Made by a program: the position numbers and the translations under genes. From Ferruginibacter sp. (GTDB lineage: Bacteria > Bacteroidota > Bacteroidia > Chitinophagales > Chitinophagaceae), in assembly GCA_013141435.1 (NCBI GenBank), contig JABFQZ010000011.1, positions 1 to 64,000 of the forward strand: a stretch of DNA of 64,000 nt, written 5' to 3'. Below are positions 19,221 through 27,971 of this stretch, in pieces. The notes below the pieces were generated by a model. The model was not told the origin of the DNA. It was given only the letters and a program-made list of their open reading frames with translations, and made no database searches. Position 1 is the first letter of the stretch, and every line of letters begins with the position of its first letter.

Positions 19221-19223
19221 TAT

Positions 19224-21602
19224 TTAGTTTCTCAACGGCTTACCTGTTTTTAAAATACTTTGTATTCTTTCTAATGTTTTCTTTTCGCCCATTAGGCTTA
19301 AGAATGCTTCTCTTTCTAGGTTTAGGAGATATTGCTCACTTACCAATGTTTGCTCACTAAGGTCGCCTCCGCACATTACATAAGCCAGTTTTTTGGCTAC
19401 GGTTACATCATGTTCGGTAGCATACTTTCCTTTTGCCATGGCGTTTATGCCAACATGCATAGCACCCAATGCGCTGCGGCCAAGTACTTTTATATTTGTT
19501 CGTTGTGTAGGCATGGTGTAGCCTGCATCGTATAAATTTTGTACTGCTTTTTTTGCATCGGCTATTCGGCGACTTATATTTATACTTACTTCGTCAATGC
19601 CTTTGCGATATATTCCTAGGTCGAAGGCTTCGTGAGAAGATGTGCCTACGTTGGCTGTTGCAATATTTAAGAACCTGTTGGTAAGTGTTATTGTTTCGGG
19701 CTCGCCTGTATGCATTTCGTCGGCAGCTCTTAGCACAAATTCTTTGGTGCCGCCACCGCCAGGTATTACGCCAATGCCTACTTCTACAAGGCCAGTATAG
19801 GTTTCGGCTGCTGCTATAACTTTATCGGCATGTAAGCAAATTTCGCATCCACCACCAAGCGCAAGCCCGTGAGGTGCTATTACCACTGGTATTGATGAGT
19901 ATCTTACTCTCATCATTGCATTTTGAAATTGTCGAATTGCCATATCTATTTCGTCGTAATCTTGCTCTAAGGCAAGCATAAATATCATACCTACATTTGC
20001 TCCTGCACTAAAATTAGCTCCTTCGTTTGCTATTACTAAGCCTTTATATTTTTCTTCGGCTATTGCTATCGATTTTTGAATACCTTCTAGCACTTCGCCT
20101 CCAATGCTGTTCATTTTTGTACTCCATTCTAAGCCTACAACATCATCGCCTAAATGGTAGGTACGGCAAGCACTGTTTTTCCAAATAGTTTCGTTTTCGT
20201 AATTGCGCATTACTATAAACGAATTTCCTCCTGGCATTTCTTTGTAGTTACCACTTGCTATATCGTAGCAATATTTTTTTCCATTTTCTGTTTTATAAAA
20301 AGTTTTTATGCTTTTTGCCAGCATATCATCTACCCATGTTGCTACGCTATAACCTGCTGCTTTCATGGTTTCTACAGTTTTTGCTACGCCAAGTGTATCC
20401 CAAGTTTCAAATGCTCCAATTTCCCAGCCAAAGCCTGCCATCATACCATCGTCTACTCTATATATTTCGTCGCTTATTTCGGGTATGCGGTGGCTAATGT
20501 ATGAAAACAATGCGTTGTGAAACGAACGATAAAACTCTCCTGCTTTATCTTGCCCAGCATTTAGAGCTTTCAATCTTGTTTTTAAATCTTCAATTGGTTT
20601 TGCAGTTTCTAATGTAGCAAATTTTGCTTTTTTTCGTGGCTCATATTCTAATGTAGTTAGGTTCAATACATCTATATCTTTTGCCCCATCGGCAGTTTTT
20701 GTTTTCTTAAAAAAGCCTTGCCCTGTTTTATCTCCAAGCCAATTATTTTCTACCATTTTGGTAAGCCAAGCGGGGATATTAAAAATATTTTTTGCCTCGT
20801 CGTTAGGGCAATTTGTTGCTACACCATTTGCTACTTTTACCAAAGTATCTATGCCCACAACATCGGCGGTACGAAAGGTAGCTGATTTTGGTCTGCCTAT
20901 TATTGGGCCAGTAAGTGTATCTATTTCGTCTATAGATAATCCCAATTTTTCCATAATATTCATAATAGCCATCATACTAAAAACCCCTACCCTATTGGCT
21001 ATAAATGCTGGTGTATCTTTTGCTAGTACGGTTGTTTTGCCCAAGTGCAAGTCGCCATAGTTCATTAAAAAATCTACTACTTCGGTATTGGTATGTGCTG
21101 TAGGTATTATTTCTAACAATCGCAAATATCTTGGCGGATTAAAAAAATGTGTGCCACAAAAATGCTTTTTAAAATCATCGCTTCTCCCTTCTGTCATTAA
21201 ATGTATTGGAATACCCGAAGTGTTTGATGTAATAAGGGTTCCGGGCTTACGATATTTTTCTACTTCAGCAAAAATAAGTTGTTTAATATCGAGCCTTTCT
21301 ACTACTACTTCTATTACCCAATCGGCAGTAGCAATGTCTTTCATGTTATCTGTAAAATTACCTGTGGTTATTTTATTTACCACATCTTTGGTATATAAAG
21401 GTGATGGGTTAGATTTTACAGCAGCTGCCAAAGCATCGTTTACTATTTTATTTTTATCGGCTGGTTTTGCATTATCTGCTATATCTTTTGGTAGAATATC
21501 TAAAAGCAAAACAGGTAAACCAATACCTGCAAAATGGCAAGCAATACGACTTCCCATAACACCGCTACCTAATACAGCTACTTTTTTTATTGTACGTTTC
21601 AT
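19224..21602 (-). CDS. Fused 3-hydroxyacyl-CoA dehydrogenase / enoyl-CoA hydratase
   Basis: 792 residues. The N-terminal NAD-binding loop is GSGVMGSRIACHFAG near 12-26. GTHFFNPPRYLRLLEIIP near 149-166 holds the dehydrogenase catalytic histidine. C-terminal dehydrogenase helices follow, then a crotonase domain (about 500-660) with ALGGGCEICLHADKVIAA and a GIGVIPGGGGTKEF stretch carrying the oxyanion-hole and acidic residues. It performs two steps of fatty-acid beta-oxidation. The domain order (dehydrogenase first) is the type common in Bacteroidota, the reverse of E. coli FadB. No thiolase partner is adjacent. Confidence 0.9.
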   Translation of the reverse strand: MKRTIKKVAVLGSGVMGSRIACHFAGIGLPVLLLDILPKDIADNAKPADKNKIVNDALAAAVKSNPSPLYTKDVVNKITTGNFTDNMKDIATADWVIEVVVERLDIKQLIFAEVEKYRKPGTLITSNTSGIPIHLMTEGRSDDFKKHFCGTHFFNPPRYLRLLEIIPTAHTNTEVVDFLMNYGDLHLGKTTVLAKDTPAFIANRVGVFSMMAIMNIMEKLGLSIDEIDTLTGPIIGRPKSATFRTADVVGIDTLVKVANGVATNCPNDEAKNIFNIPAWLTKMVENNWLGDKTGQGFFKKTKTADGAKDIDVLNLTTLEYEPRKKAKFATLETAKPIEDLKTRLKALNAGQDKAGEFYRSFHNALFSYISHRIPEISDEIYRVDDGMMAGFGWEIGAFETWDTLGVAKTVETMKAAGYSVATWVDDMLAKSIKTFYKTENGKKYCYDIASGNYKEMPGGNSFIVMRNYENETIWKNSACRTYHLGDDVVGLEWSTKMNSIGGEVLEGIQKSIAIAEEKYKGLVIANEGANFSAGANVGMIFMLALEQDYDEIDMAIRQFQNAMMRVRYSSIPVVIAPHGLALGGGCEICLHADKVIAAAETYTGLVEVGIGVIPGGGGTKEFVLRAADEMHTGEPETITLTNRFLNIATANVGTSSHEAFDLGIYRKGIDEVSINISRRIADAKKAVQNLYDAGYTMPTQRTNIKVLGRSALGAMHVGINAMAKGKYATEHDVTVAKKLAYVMCGGDLSEQTLVSEQYLLNLEREAFLSLMGEKKTLERIQSILKTGKPLRN

Positions 21603-21910
21603 ATACTAAAATTTGTTCGGTTTTCTGTAAATTACAAAATAGTTAGCTAAACAACTATTTTTTCAGAATTCGAAGTTAGTATTTTTAAATTACGGGCAAA
21701 ATGATTTTTTGGTTTGATGAGTTAATTGTCATCTTTTTGGCATTTTACTTTGTTGTTATTTCTCTTTGCTGTGCTAAAATGATGAGAATTATTTATAATG
21801 TAACTAATTGTATTTTTATTTTGCCTTATTCTTTCATGTATGCACATAGAGCAATTTGTATTATCATACAGCCGATTTAAAAAAATAATTCTACCTTATC
21901 TTTGGTATAA
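21603..21910. other. 308-bp gap between divergent genes
   Basis: An AT-rich region separating the fused beta-oxidation gene (minus) and the EamA transporter (plus). Apart from the -7 box at 21897, I see no RNA gene, repeat or open frame with coding character. Confidence 0.5.
21897..21904 (+). promoter_or_regulatory. -7 box immediately before the EamA start codon
   Basis: TATCTTTG matches TAnnTTTG and ends 6 bp before the ATG at 21911, so the transcript would start at or very near the start codon. No -33 TTG at standard spacing. Confidence 0.4.
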
Positions 21911-22774
21911 ATGAAAAAAGCATTTATACAATTGCATATAGCTGTTTTTTTGGCAGGTTTTACAGCTGTTTTGGGTAGGCTTATTAGCTTAAGCGAAGGC
22001 ATGTTGGTGTGGTATAGGTTGCTTTTAACAACAGTTGTACTTGCTGTTATTTTATTTTTCAAAAAAGAATTTGTTTTACAATCGCCAAAAAATACATTAA
22101 AAATGTTTGGCATAGGTGGTATTATCTCTTTTCATTGGGTAGCATTTTATGGCAGTATTAAATATGCTAACATTTCTGTAGCGCTTGTATGTTTATCTGC
22201 AGCTGGCTTTTTTTCCTCTTTTTTAGAGCCAATAATTTTGAGAAAAAAAATTGTGTTTGCCGAAATAGTATTAGGTATTTTGACTATTGTAGGTATTTAC
22301 ATAATTTTCGATTTTCATCCACATTTTAAAACAGGTATTATTTATGGTATTTTGGCTGCATTAGGAGCTGCTGTGTTTCCAATATTTAATAAACAATTGT
22401 TACATGCTGTTTCGCCTAGGCTACTTACTTTTTACGAAATTTTGAGTGGGTTTATAATACTAAGTATATTTTTACCCATTTATTTAAAAAAAAGTAATGC
22501 AATTTTCAGTATTGCTATGGGTAAAGATATTATTTGGTTATTAATTCTATCTATTGTTTGCACTGTTATTAGTTTCGATTTGCAACTAAAAGCCTTGAAG
22601 AAAATATCGGCATTTACTTGCAATCTTATGTACAATTTAGAACCGCTATATGGTATTGTACTTGCATTTATTTTTTTTGGAGAGGGTAAAATGTTTACTA
22701 TACAATTTTATATAGGTGTATTGCTAATTATGCTTTCTTTGTTATTACAAATGTGGAGATTGCGAAAAAATTAA
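21911..22774 (+). CDS. EamA/DMT-family inner-membrane transporter
   Basis: 287 residues with about ten hydrophobic helices arranged as two EamA halves. The first half includes FHWVAFYGSIKYANISVALVC near 77-97. The second includes SFDLQLKALKKISAFTCNLMYNLEPLYGIVLAFIFFGE, the family's conserved proline and glutamate region. It exports small metabolites (amino acids, nucleosides or drugs in known members); the substrate is unknown. The stop codon sits in a terminator-like hairpin. Confidence 0.85.
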   Translation: MKKAFIQLHIAVFLAGFTAVLGRLISLSEGMLVWYRLLLTTVVLAVILFFKKEFVLQSPKNTLKMFGIGGIISFHWVAFYGSIKYANISVALVCLSAAGFFSSFLEPIILRKKIVFAEIVLGILTIVGIYIIFDFHPHFKTGIIYGILAALGAAVFPIFNKQLLHAVSPRLLTFYEILSGFIILSIFLPIYLKKSNAIFSIAMGKDIIWLLILSIVCTVISFDLQLKALKKISAFTCNLMYNLEPLYGIVLAFIFFGEGKMFTIQFYIGVLLIMLSLLLQMWRLRKN

Positions 22775-22791
22775 ATCAGTTTTTTCGCAAT
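22759..22791. terminator. Perfect 12-bp hairpin across the EamA stop codon
   Basis: ATTGCGAAAAAA (22759-22770) pairs with TTTTTTCGCAAT (22780-22791) around a 9-base loop. The six T in the 3' arm could serve as the U tract. It spans the stop codon at 22772-22774. Probable intrinsic terminator. Confidence 0.55.
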
Positions 22792-22947
22792 ATTTAAAAC
22801 CAATATTATACCTAAATTCAATGCGTATTTTAATTTGCTTTAAAAATCAAGAAAAAATTGTTGCTCACTGGAAATAGGCTGGGAAGTGATTTGTATTGCC
22901 CATTAGCCTTATAAACCATTGACATGCTTTTTGTTAAAATTAGCTAC

Positions 22948-22955
22948 TACCTTTG
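22948..22955 (+). promoter_or_regulatory. -7 box for the pterin synthase pair
   Basis: TACCTTTG matches TAnnTTTG, 22 bp before the ATG at 22978. A TTTTG lies at 22929-22933, closer than the usual spacing. Confidence 0.4.
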
Positions 22956-22977
22956 CAAAAAATATTAAAATAAACAA

Positions 22978-23385
22978 ATGATTTATATTACAAGAATAGA
23001 ACATTTTAATGCAGCACACAAACTCTTTAATCCAAATTGGAGTAAAGAAAAAAACGATGAAATATTTGGCAAATGCGCCAACGAAAATTGGCATGGGCAC
23101 AATTTTAATTTACATGTTACCATAAAAGGCGAACCAGATGAAAACACAGGTTTTGTTTTTGATGCAAAAAAACTAAGTACAATAATAAAAGAAAATGTAA
23201 TAGATATTTTAGATCATAAAAACCTAAATGTAGAAGTACCTTTTATGAAAAATAAATTGTGCTCTATCGAAAATTTAATTATAGGAATTTGGAGCCAGTT
23301 ATTGCCTAAAATGCCTACCAATGTTACATTACATGCATTAAAACTTTATGAAACTGATAGAATATATGTGGAGTATTTTGGTTGA
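22978..23385 (+). CDS. 6-carboxytetrahydropterin / 6-pyruvoyltetrahydropterin synthase homologue, paralogue 1
   Basis: 135 residues, a single T-fold domain. Zinc ligands are visible: HFNAAH near 9-14 and WHGHNF near 39-44. The catalytic cysteine is in FGKC near 33, spaced C-x5-HGH as in pyruvoyl-tetrahydropterin synthases rather than C-x3-HGH as in E. coli QueD. DHKNLNVE near 79-86 and ETDRIYVEY near the C-terminus carry the catalytic Asp-His and the pterin-anchoring Glu. It acts on dihydroneopterin triphosphate, for queuosine or a tetrahydropterin. A diverged second copy follows after 142 bp. Confidence 0.85.
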   Translation: MIYITRIEHFNAAHKLFNPNWSKEKNDEIFGKCANENWHGHNFNLHVTIKGEPDENTGFVFDAKKLSTIIKENVIDILDHKNLNVEVPFMKNKLCSIENLIIGIWSQLLPKMPTNVTLHALKLYETDRIYVEYFG

Positions 23386-23527
23386 GGTAAAACCTCTCAT
23401 ATCTACTTCAAAGGAAGGAAAAAAGTAGAAGATTGAAACATAGAAAACTAAAAAACCTTACAACTTTAGAGTGAGGAAAGAGTTTGCAATTAATAAAAAA
23501 TAACAATTAACAGTTAACAAATACTAA

Positions 23528-23938
23528 ATGAACCGAGTATCCGTTTTTAGAAAAGAGCATTTTAATGCTGCTCATCGTTTGCACAACGATACGTGGAGTG
23601 AAGAGAAAAATATTGCCATTTTTGGAAAATGTAACAATCCATATTTTCATGGCCATAACTACGATTTAACTGTACAAGTAATTGGTGTGCCCGATGCAGA
23701 AACTGGCTATGTAATTGATACCAAAATACTAAGCGATATTATAATTGAAAACGTAATAAATAAATTTGACCATAAAAACCTTAACGAAGATTGTGCCGAA
23801 TTTAAAACCATAAACCCAACTGCCGAAAACATTGTAATAGTTATTTACAACATACTTAGACCATTAATACAATCATCATTACAATTAAAATTAAGATTGT
23901 ACGAAACCGAAAGAAATTTTGTAGAATACCCTGTTTGA
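23528..23938 (+). CDS. 6-carboxytetrahydropterin / 6-pyruvoyltetrahydropterin synthase homologue, paralogue 2
   Basis: 136 residues. The motif set matches paralogue 1: HFNAAHRLH, GKCNNPYFHGHNYDL (C-x5-HGH), DHKNLNED, PTAENIV and ETERNFVEY. The CNNPxxHGHNY form is close to eukaryotic PTPS. All catalytic residues are kept, so both copies look active. The two proteins differ over roughly half of their positions, which suggests an old duplication or separate acquisition and possibly different products. No preQ1 riboswitch-like structure is seen upstream. Confidence 0.87.
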   Translation: MNRVSVFRKEHFNAAHRLHNDTWSEEKNIAIFGKCNNPYFHGHNYDLTVQVIGVPDAETGYVIDTKILSDIIIENVINKFDHKNLNEDCAEFKTINPTAENIVIVIYNILRPLIQSSLQLKLRLYETERNFVEYPV

Positions 23939-23963
23939 TGAAAAGGAAACCTCTAAACACTAA

Positions 23964-24040
23964 GACAAATTTTACACAAAGAACACAAGGAAATACTACT
24001 CATTGCGCCTTTGTGGTTTCCAAACTTAATTTTTAGAGAT
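23964..24040. repeat. Dispersed CACAAAGG repeat, copy 2
   Basis: It shares with 15288-15387 the words AAATTTTAC, CACAAGGAAAT and CTCATTG, and the 19-bp end TTTGTGGTTTCCAAACTTA. It lies just past the second pterin synthase, in a convergent intergenic gap. Confidence 0.6.
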
Positions 24041-24059
24041 GCCCATAATTACGTAATTA

Positions 24060-24097
24060 AAAAGTGCTACTTTTTACCCAAAAAAAGTAGCACTTTT
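24060..24097. terminator. Bidirectional terminator hairpin
   Basis: AAAAGTGCTACTTTTT (24060-24075) pairs exactly with AAAAAGTAGCACTTTT (24082-24097) around a 6-base loop. It sits between convergent genes and has A/T-rich flanks on both sides, so it can stop transcription from either direction. Confidence 0.75.
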
Positions 24098-24118
24098 AAA
24101 CATAACATTTTAGCAAAA

Positions 24119-25066
24119 TTAATTAGGAATTTCTACAACAGTCCAATTTTTATTTCTTCTGTTATATAAAATGGAGTAATCTTTACCATGCAATAATTTA
24201 TAAGTTCTAAAACCATTGTAATAAGGCAATTTTAACCAACCATATTCATAAATTTCAAATTTAAAAATAAAAGGTTCACCAGCTTTTATTGGAGCATTCT
24301 GGAAAGTTCTACCATCATCGCTTAATTGCACAGTTTCATCTTGTGTACTTTGTATGTATAGCGCTATCCAAGATGGATCGTTTTCCGACGAAGTTTGTGG
24401 GTTTGTATTGCCACCACCATTGCCGCTAGTTTGGCTACCACCATTTGTAGGGTTAGGCACAGTACTACCGCTGCCAGTGTTAGCTGTAGTAGCTGGTGAG
24501 CTTGCTTTTGCAGCATTCCAGCCTCTAGTTATAGCTGCAAGCCTATCTGCTTTTGCAGGGTGAGTAGAAGTTTGCCTATCGGTACCAATGGCTTGCATAG
24601 CAGCAAGTGCTTGCTCCAATGTACCACCTTGCCTTTGCACCATATAGCCCGAAAAAGCATCGGCCTCAATTTCCGATGGCACAGTACTGCCTTGCATACT
24701 AGCCACATGGTTGTAATAATGGTGACCCATTTCGTGCGCCATAATACTAATGCTTGCCCATTTTGTTTTTGAATAAGCATCTATATCTTCCAAAAATTTA
24801 TTATCATATACAATCCAACGCTGACCGCCAGATATGGTTGCATACGCATTTTGAATACCATTTTGCTCCTTTAAATTAAAATTTTCTTTCCATTGAATAC
24901 TATCCAACATTCTTGTTACAACAGCTTTTGCTTCATATACCGATGCAAAAGAATTTTTTACCAAAGACCTTGGCGGCACCTTATAACCACAAGATGTAAT
25001 ACGCTGTGCATTAGTAAAACCAAAAAGCATTGTAGCAATTACTACCAAAAATAAAATACGTTTCAT
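24119..25066 (-). CDS. Secreted M48-like zinc metalloprotease
   Basis: 315 residues. A signal peptide ends near residue 20 (FTNAQ). The zinc motif HEMGHHYYNH is near 111-120, and SEIEADAFSGYM near 130-141 supplies the third ligand (E-x-x-x-D), as in M48/gluzincin peptidases. Residues 195-233 are a Gly/Ser/Thr/Asn-rich linker. The last 80 residues form a separate small domain (DPSWIALYIQS..., EYGWLKLPYYNGFRTYKLL) of unknown fold. It is probably periplasmic or surface-exposed. It lies convergent with the pterin synthases. Confidence 0.82.
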   Translation of the reverse strand: MKRILFLVVIATMLFGFTNAQRITSCGYKVPPRSLVKNSFASVYEAKAVVTRMLDSIQWKENFNLKEQNGIQNAYATISGGQRWIVYDNKFLEDIDAYSKTKWASISIMAHEMGHHYYNHVASMQGSTVPSEIEADAFSGYMVQRQGGTLEQALAAMQAIGTDRQTSTHPAKADRLAAITRGWNAAKASSPATTANTGSGSTVPNPTNGGSQTSGNGGGNTNPQTSSENDPSWIALYIQSTQDETVQLSDDGRTFQNAPIKAGEPFIFKFEIYEYGWLKLPYYNGFRTYKLLHGKDYSILYNRRNKNWTVVEIPN

Positions 25067-25164
25067 AAAGAGTATGTTTTAAGGCTGTAAAGTACAAATT
25101 TTTATTACAATACTTAAAAAAAATTAGCGTATTACAAATATTTTTGGGCTTTCTACCAAATACA

Positions 25165-25292
25165 TAAAATCGGCATTGGCACTGCCTCCTTTGCTGTACC
25201 GTACATACAAATATGCTATCGCATTTGTATGTACAACGCTCAGTCCGCAGCAGCCCTTGGGTAGTAGTACTTTTATCGGCATTAATTGTGTA
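25165..25292. repeat. Dispersed hairpin repeat, 12-bp stem
   Basis: GTACATACAAAT (25201-25212) pairs exactly with ATTTGTATGTAC (25223-25234) around a 10-base loop. Flanking arms (ATCGGCATTGGCACTGCC... and GCTCAGTCCGCAGCAGCCC) partly resemble the AGCCC arms of the other hairpin repeats. It lies between the M48-like gene and the outer-membrane receptor-like gene. Confidence 0.5.
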
Positions 25293-25304
25293 GTAGATTA
25301 TGTA

Positions 25305-27971
25305 CTAAAAATTAAAATAAAATTTTACCATTATATTGCTTGGTCTAATATTATAGGTATTTATTTGATTTAAGTTTTGGGTATTATTTATAGTAATGTA
25401 TTGTTTGTTATTGGCAACATTATTCCATTCTATTTGCAATTCGTTTTTTTTAAATTTTTGTTTAAATCCTACATCACCAAAATAGTAATTGCCATTATTG
25501 TTTTTATTACTCCACACTATGTACAATTCGTTAATAAAATATAATGAAGACATTGCAGAAGTATAAAAATATAATTTTACAAATTGTTGAAACCTACTAG
25601 TATTTAATAAATTTTTATTTGTGGATGGTAGTTTTATTTCGTTAGTAAAATTATCATATTTTGTTTGTGTTTCAAACGAGGCATACGATAGCATATTCAA
25701 ATTAACTTTTAACCCCAAAGAAATTATTTTTGATTTACTTTTTGCCATTTTGTTTTGTTGCAACAAATCGGCTTTTATATTATTGTAACTATAACTTAGT
25801 GCCATATTTATTTTAGATTGTATAAAATATTTATTTGTACTACCATTTAGCATAAAGCTTTTGCTATAATTATTTACATAGCTCCCTATAGTTTGCATAA
25901 ACAATCCATCAAATATTTGATTGTAAATCATATTCTTTTTTGTAATGCTATAATTTGCTGATAAATTACTAAACATTGCACGCATGCTATTTTTATAATA
26001 CAAACTTGCATACGCACTTTGCTCTTGCTGTATGGGCAGCAAACTATCGTTTTTATTTATGCTTCTATAATTAGTAAGAATGTAGCCAGATGTGATTTGC
26101 TCAATATTACCACCGCTTGTATTTTGTAAGTAATAACTTACATCGCCAATTAGGTTTTCTGCTATCGGAAAACTTAAAGATACTGAAGGATTAAAAAATA
26201 ATTTATTTGAATTTATTGCATAGTTTTTTATAAAATTATTGCTTTTCAACAAATTCAATTCTATAGGCAAGCTAATATCTAACAGCTTTTTCCCTTTCTT
26301 AATTGTTGTATTATTTTCAGCATATAGTCTTACATTATTCCAGAGTATATTATTTTTAAAAGTATCATTAAGTTGGTACATAGTTTGGTTAAAAGTTTTA
26401 TTTAAAGATGTTTGCAAATTTTTAGAAACGTAAGCGATACCCATTTTAATTTGTTGATTCAACTTGCCAAGTTTGCTAAAAAAAGCAATGCTATTATCGG
26501 TATTAAAATTATTTTGTACTGCATTTTGTGTAAGCCTCTGGTATGCTAGTGTTTGGTTAAATACGGCTGCAAACTGCCCAGGTTCTACATCTAACCGTTG
26601 TGGCAATTTATTATAATTTATTTTTGAGTTTATTGTAACTATTTTCTTTTTTATTGCTGTATGCAAAATAAAATCGTTGCTATATGCAAAAAAAGGATTT
26701 TGCAATTGAAGCGAAACTATGCTTGGGTTTATGATTGTGCTATTTTCTTTTGTAAAATCTAACTTTGCTTTTACCGTATTCTTAAAATACTTTTTTGCAG
26801 TGTTTAAAGTGTAATTTACTTGTGCTTCTACAATATTGGCATTTATAAAATTTGCTTTTTGCTCAGCAAAATATATTTGTTGCCCACTAGGCAAAATATA
26901 GTTCGTTTGCAATGCAGTAGTATTGGTATTATTATCGTTTAAATAACTAACATGTAATTTAAGCTGTGCTTTATTTAGAAACACTTTTAAACTATTAAAA
27001 TACAGCAAATTTGTATTGTTAAACAAATATCTTTTAGTAGATAAGGTAGGTGTTTGTAAGGTAAGTTTATTTACAATTTCTTCCTTACTATTCCCTTCTT
27101 GGTTTTCTCCCACTCTATATATACCAACATTTTCTGCAAGTTCGCTAGCCAATAAACTGCCATCATTGTTGTTTTTATAGGTAGTTATTAATTGCAAATA
27201 TTTTTTAAATTGCATAGCTGCTATTTCATTGTCCCACAATATTGGGGTTATACCTAAACCTACTTTTGCAACTCCTATTAATTTATTTTTTGCATTCTTT
27301 TTCAGTTTAATATTTAGTGCTGGGTCGGTAGCTGTTTTTAGGCTATCAAATAATTTAATATCTTGATGGTTTGCCAAAAGCTGCACCTGATCTACCATAT
27401 TGGCAGGTATATTTTTATTAGCAATATTGTATTTTTTATCTAGCAAGTCTAGCCCATCAATATAATAATGACTTATGGGTTTTCCGTTAAATTTTATTTG
27501 GCCTGTGGTTTCGTCCATTTCTACACCCGGCAATTTTGCTATTACATCGCCAATTACTCTATCTTGCTTGCCTGTAAACGCTTGTACATTGTAGTTGGTA
27601 GTATCGCCATTTTCGGTTATTGGTTTTTCTTTTACTAGTACTGTTGGCAGCACCGTGGGTTGCTCAGCTAATACAAATTTTAGTATTTGTGTTTTATTGG
27701 CTACAGTTTGCTGTTTTATTTCGTAGCCTACTACCGATACTTTTATGGTAACAGTATCTGCATTGCCAGTATAATTAATTTCAAAAAAGCCTTTGTTATC
27801 GGTTATAGCAAAGGCTGCAATTAGAGTTTTATTTTTTTCCATTAAAACCACACTTGCATCTTCTATTGCAATATTTATTTTGTTTAAAACAGTACCAGTA
27901 ATTTTTATTTGAGCAAAGCCATTAAGAGCAATAATTAAAATAAATAAAGCAAATGCTATTTGTTTTATCAT
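25305..27971 (-). CDS. Outer-membrane protein: carboxypeptidase-regulatory, plug and barrel (TonB-receptor-like)
   Basis: 888 residues. A signal peptide ends near 20 (NGFAQ). Residues 22-105 form a CarboxypepD_reg-like Ig fold (ITGTVLNKINIAIEDASVVLM). Residues 115-225 resemble a TonB plug (DRVIGDVIAKLPGVEMDETTGQIKFNGK). The remainder is a beta-barrel rich in Asn/Lys/Tyr and ends in phenylalanine (FYFNF). I see no convincing TonB box. The start overlaps the GLPGLI stop by 4 bp (ATGA), so the two are translationally coupled. Such pairs are recurrent in Bacteroidota with unknown function. Likely substrates here are the two small secreted peptides upstream, which is inference. Confidence 0.85.
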   Translation of the reverse strand: MIKQIAFALFILIIALNGFAQIKITGTVLNKINIAIEDASVVLMEKNKTLIAAFAITDNKGFFEINYTGNADTVTIKVSVVGYEIKQQTVANKTQILKFVLAEQPTVLPTVLVKEKPITENGDTTNYNVQAFTGKQDRVIGDVIAKLPGVEMDETTGQIKFNGKPISHYYIDGLDLLDKKYNIANKNIPANMVDQVQLLANHQDIKLFDSLKTATDPALNIKLKKNAKNKLIGVAKVGLGITPILWDNEIAAMQFKKYLQLITTYKNNNDGSLLASELAENVGIYRVGENQEGNSKEEIVNKLTLQTPTLSTKRYLFNNTNLLYFNSLKVFLNKAQLKLHVSYLNDNNTNTTALQTNYILPSGQQIYFAEQKANFINANIVEAQVNYTLNTAKKYFKNTVKAKLDFTKENSTIINPSIVSLQLQNPFFAYSNDFILHTAIKKKIVTINSKINYNKLPQRLDVEPGQFAAVFNQTLAYQRLTQNAVQNNFNTDNSIAFFSKLGKLNQQIKMGIAYVSKNLQTSLNKTFNQTMYQLNDTFKNNILWNNVRLYAENNTTIKKGKKLLDISLPIELNLLKSNNFIKNYAINSNKLFFNPSVSLSFPIAENLIGDVSYYLQNTSGGNIEQITSGYILTNYRSINKNDSLLPIQQEQSAYASLYYKNSMRAMFSNLSANYSITKKNMIYNQIFDGLFMQTIGSYVNNYSKSFMLNGSTNKYFIQSKINMALSYSYNNIKADLLQQNKMAKSKSKIISLGLKVNLNMLSYASFETQTKYDNFTNEIKLPSTNKNLLNTSRFQQFVKLYFYTSAMSSLYFINELYIVWSNKNNNGNYYFGDVGFKQKFKKNELQIEWNNVANNKQYITINNTQNLNQINTYNIRPSNIMVKFYFNF

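Noticed and set aside
20154-20504. Plus-strand frames opposite the beta-oxidation gene
   Set aside because: They lie fully inside a strongly supported minus-strand gene and their residues are typical shadow composition (Cys/Phe/Tyr-rich).
22775-22977. preQ1 or pterin-type riboswitch before the pterin synthases
   Set aside because: No C-rich pseudoknot-forming motif is visible; only a terminator hairpin and a -7 box.
24354-24563. Frame opposite the M48-like gene's Gly/Ser linker
   Set aside because: It is the mirror of a low-complexity linker and has no family features.
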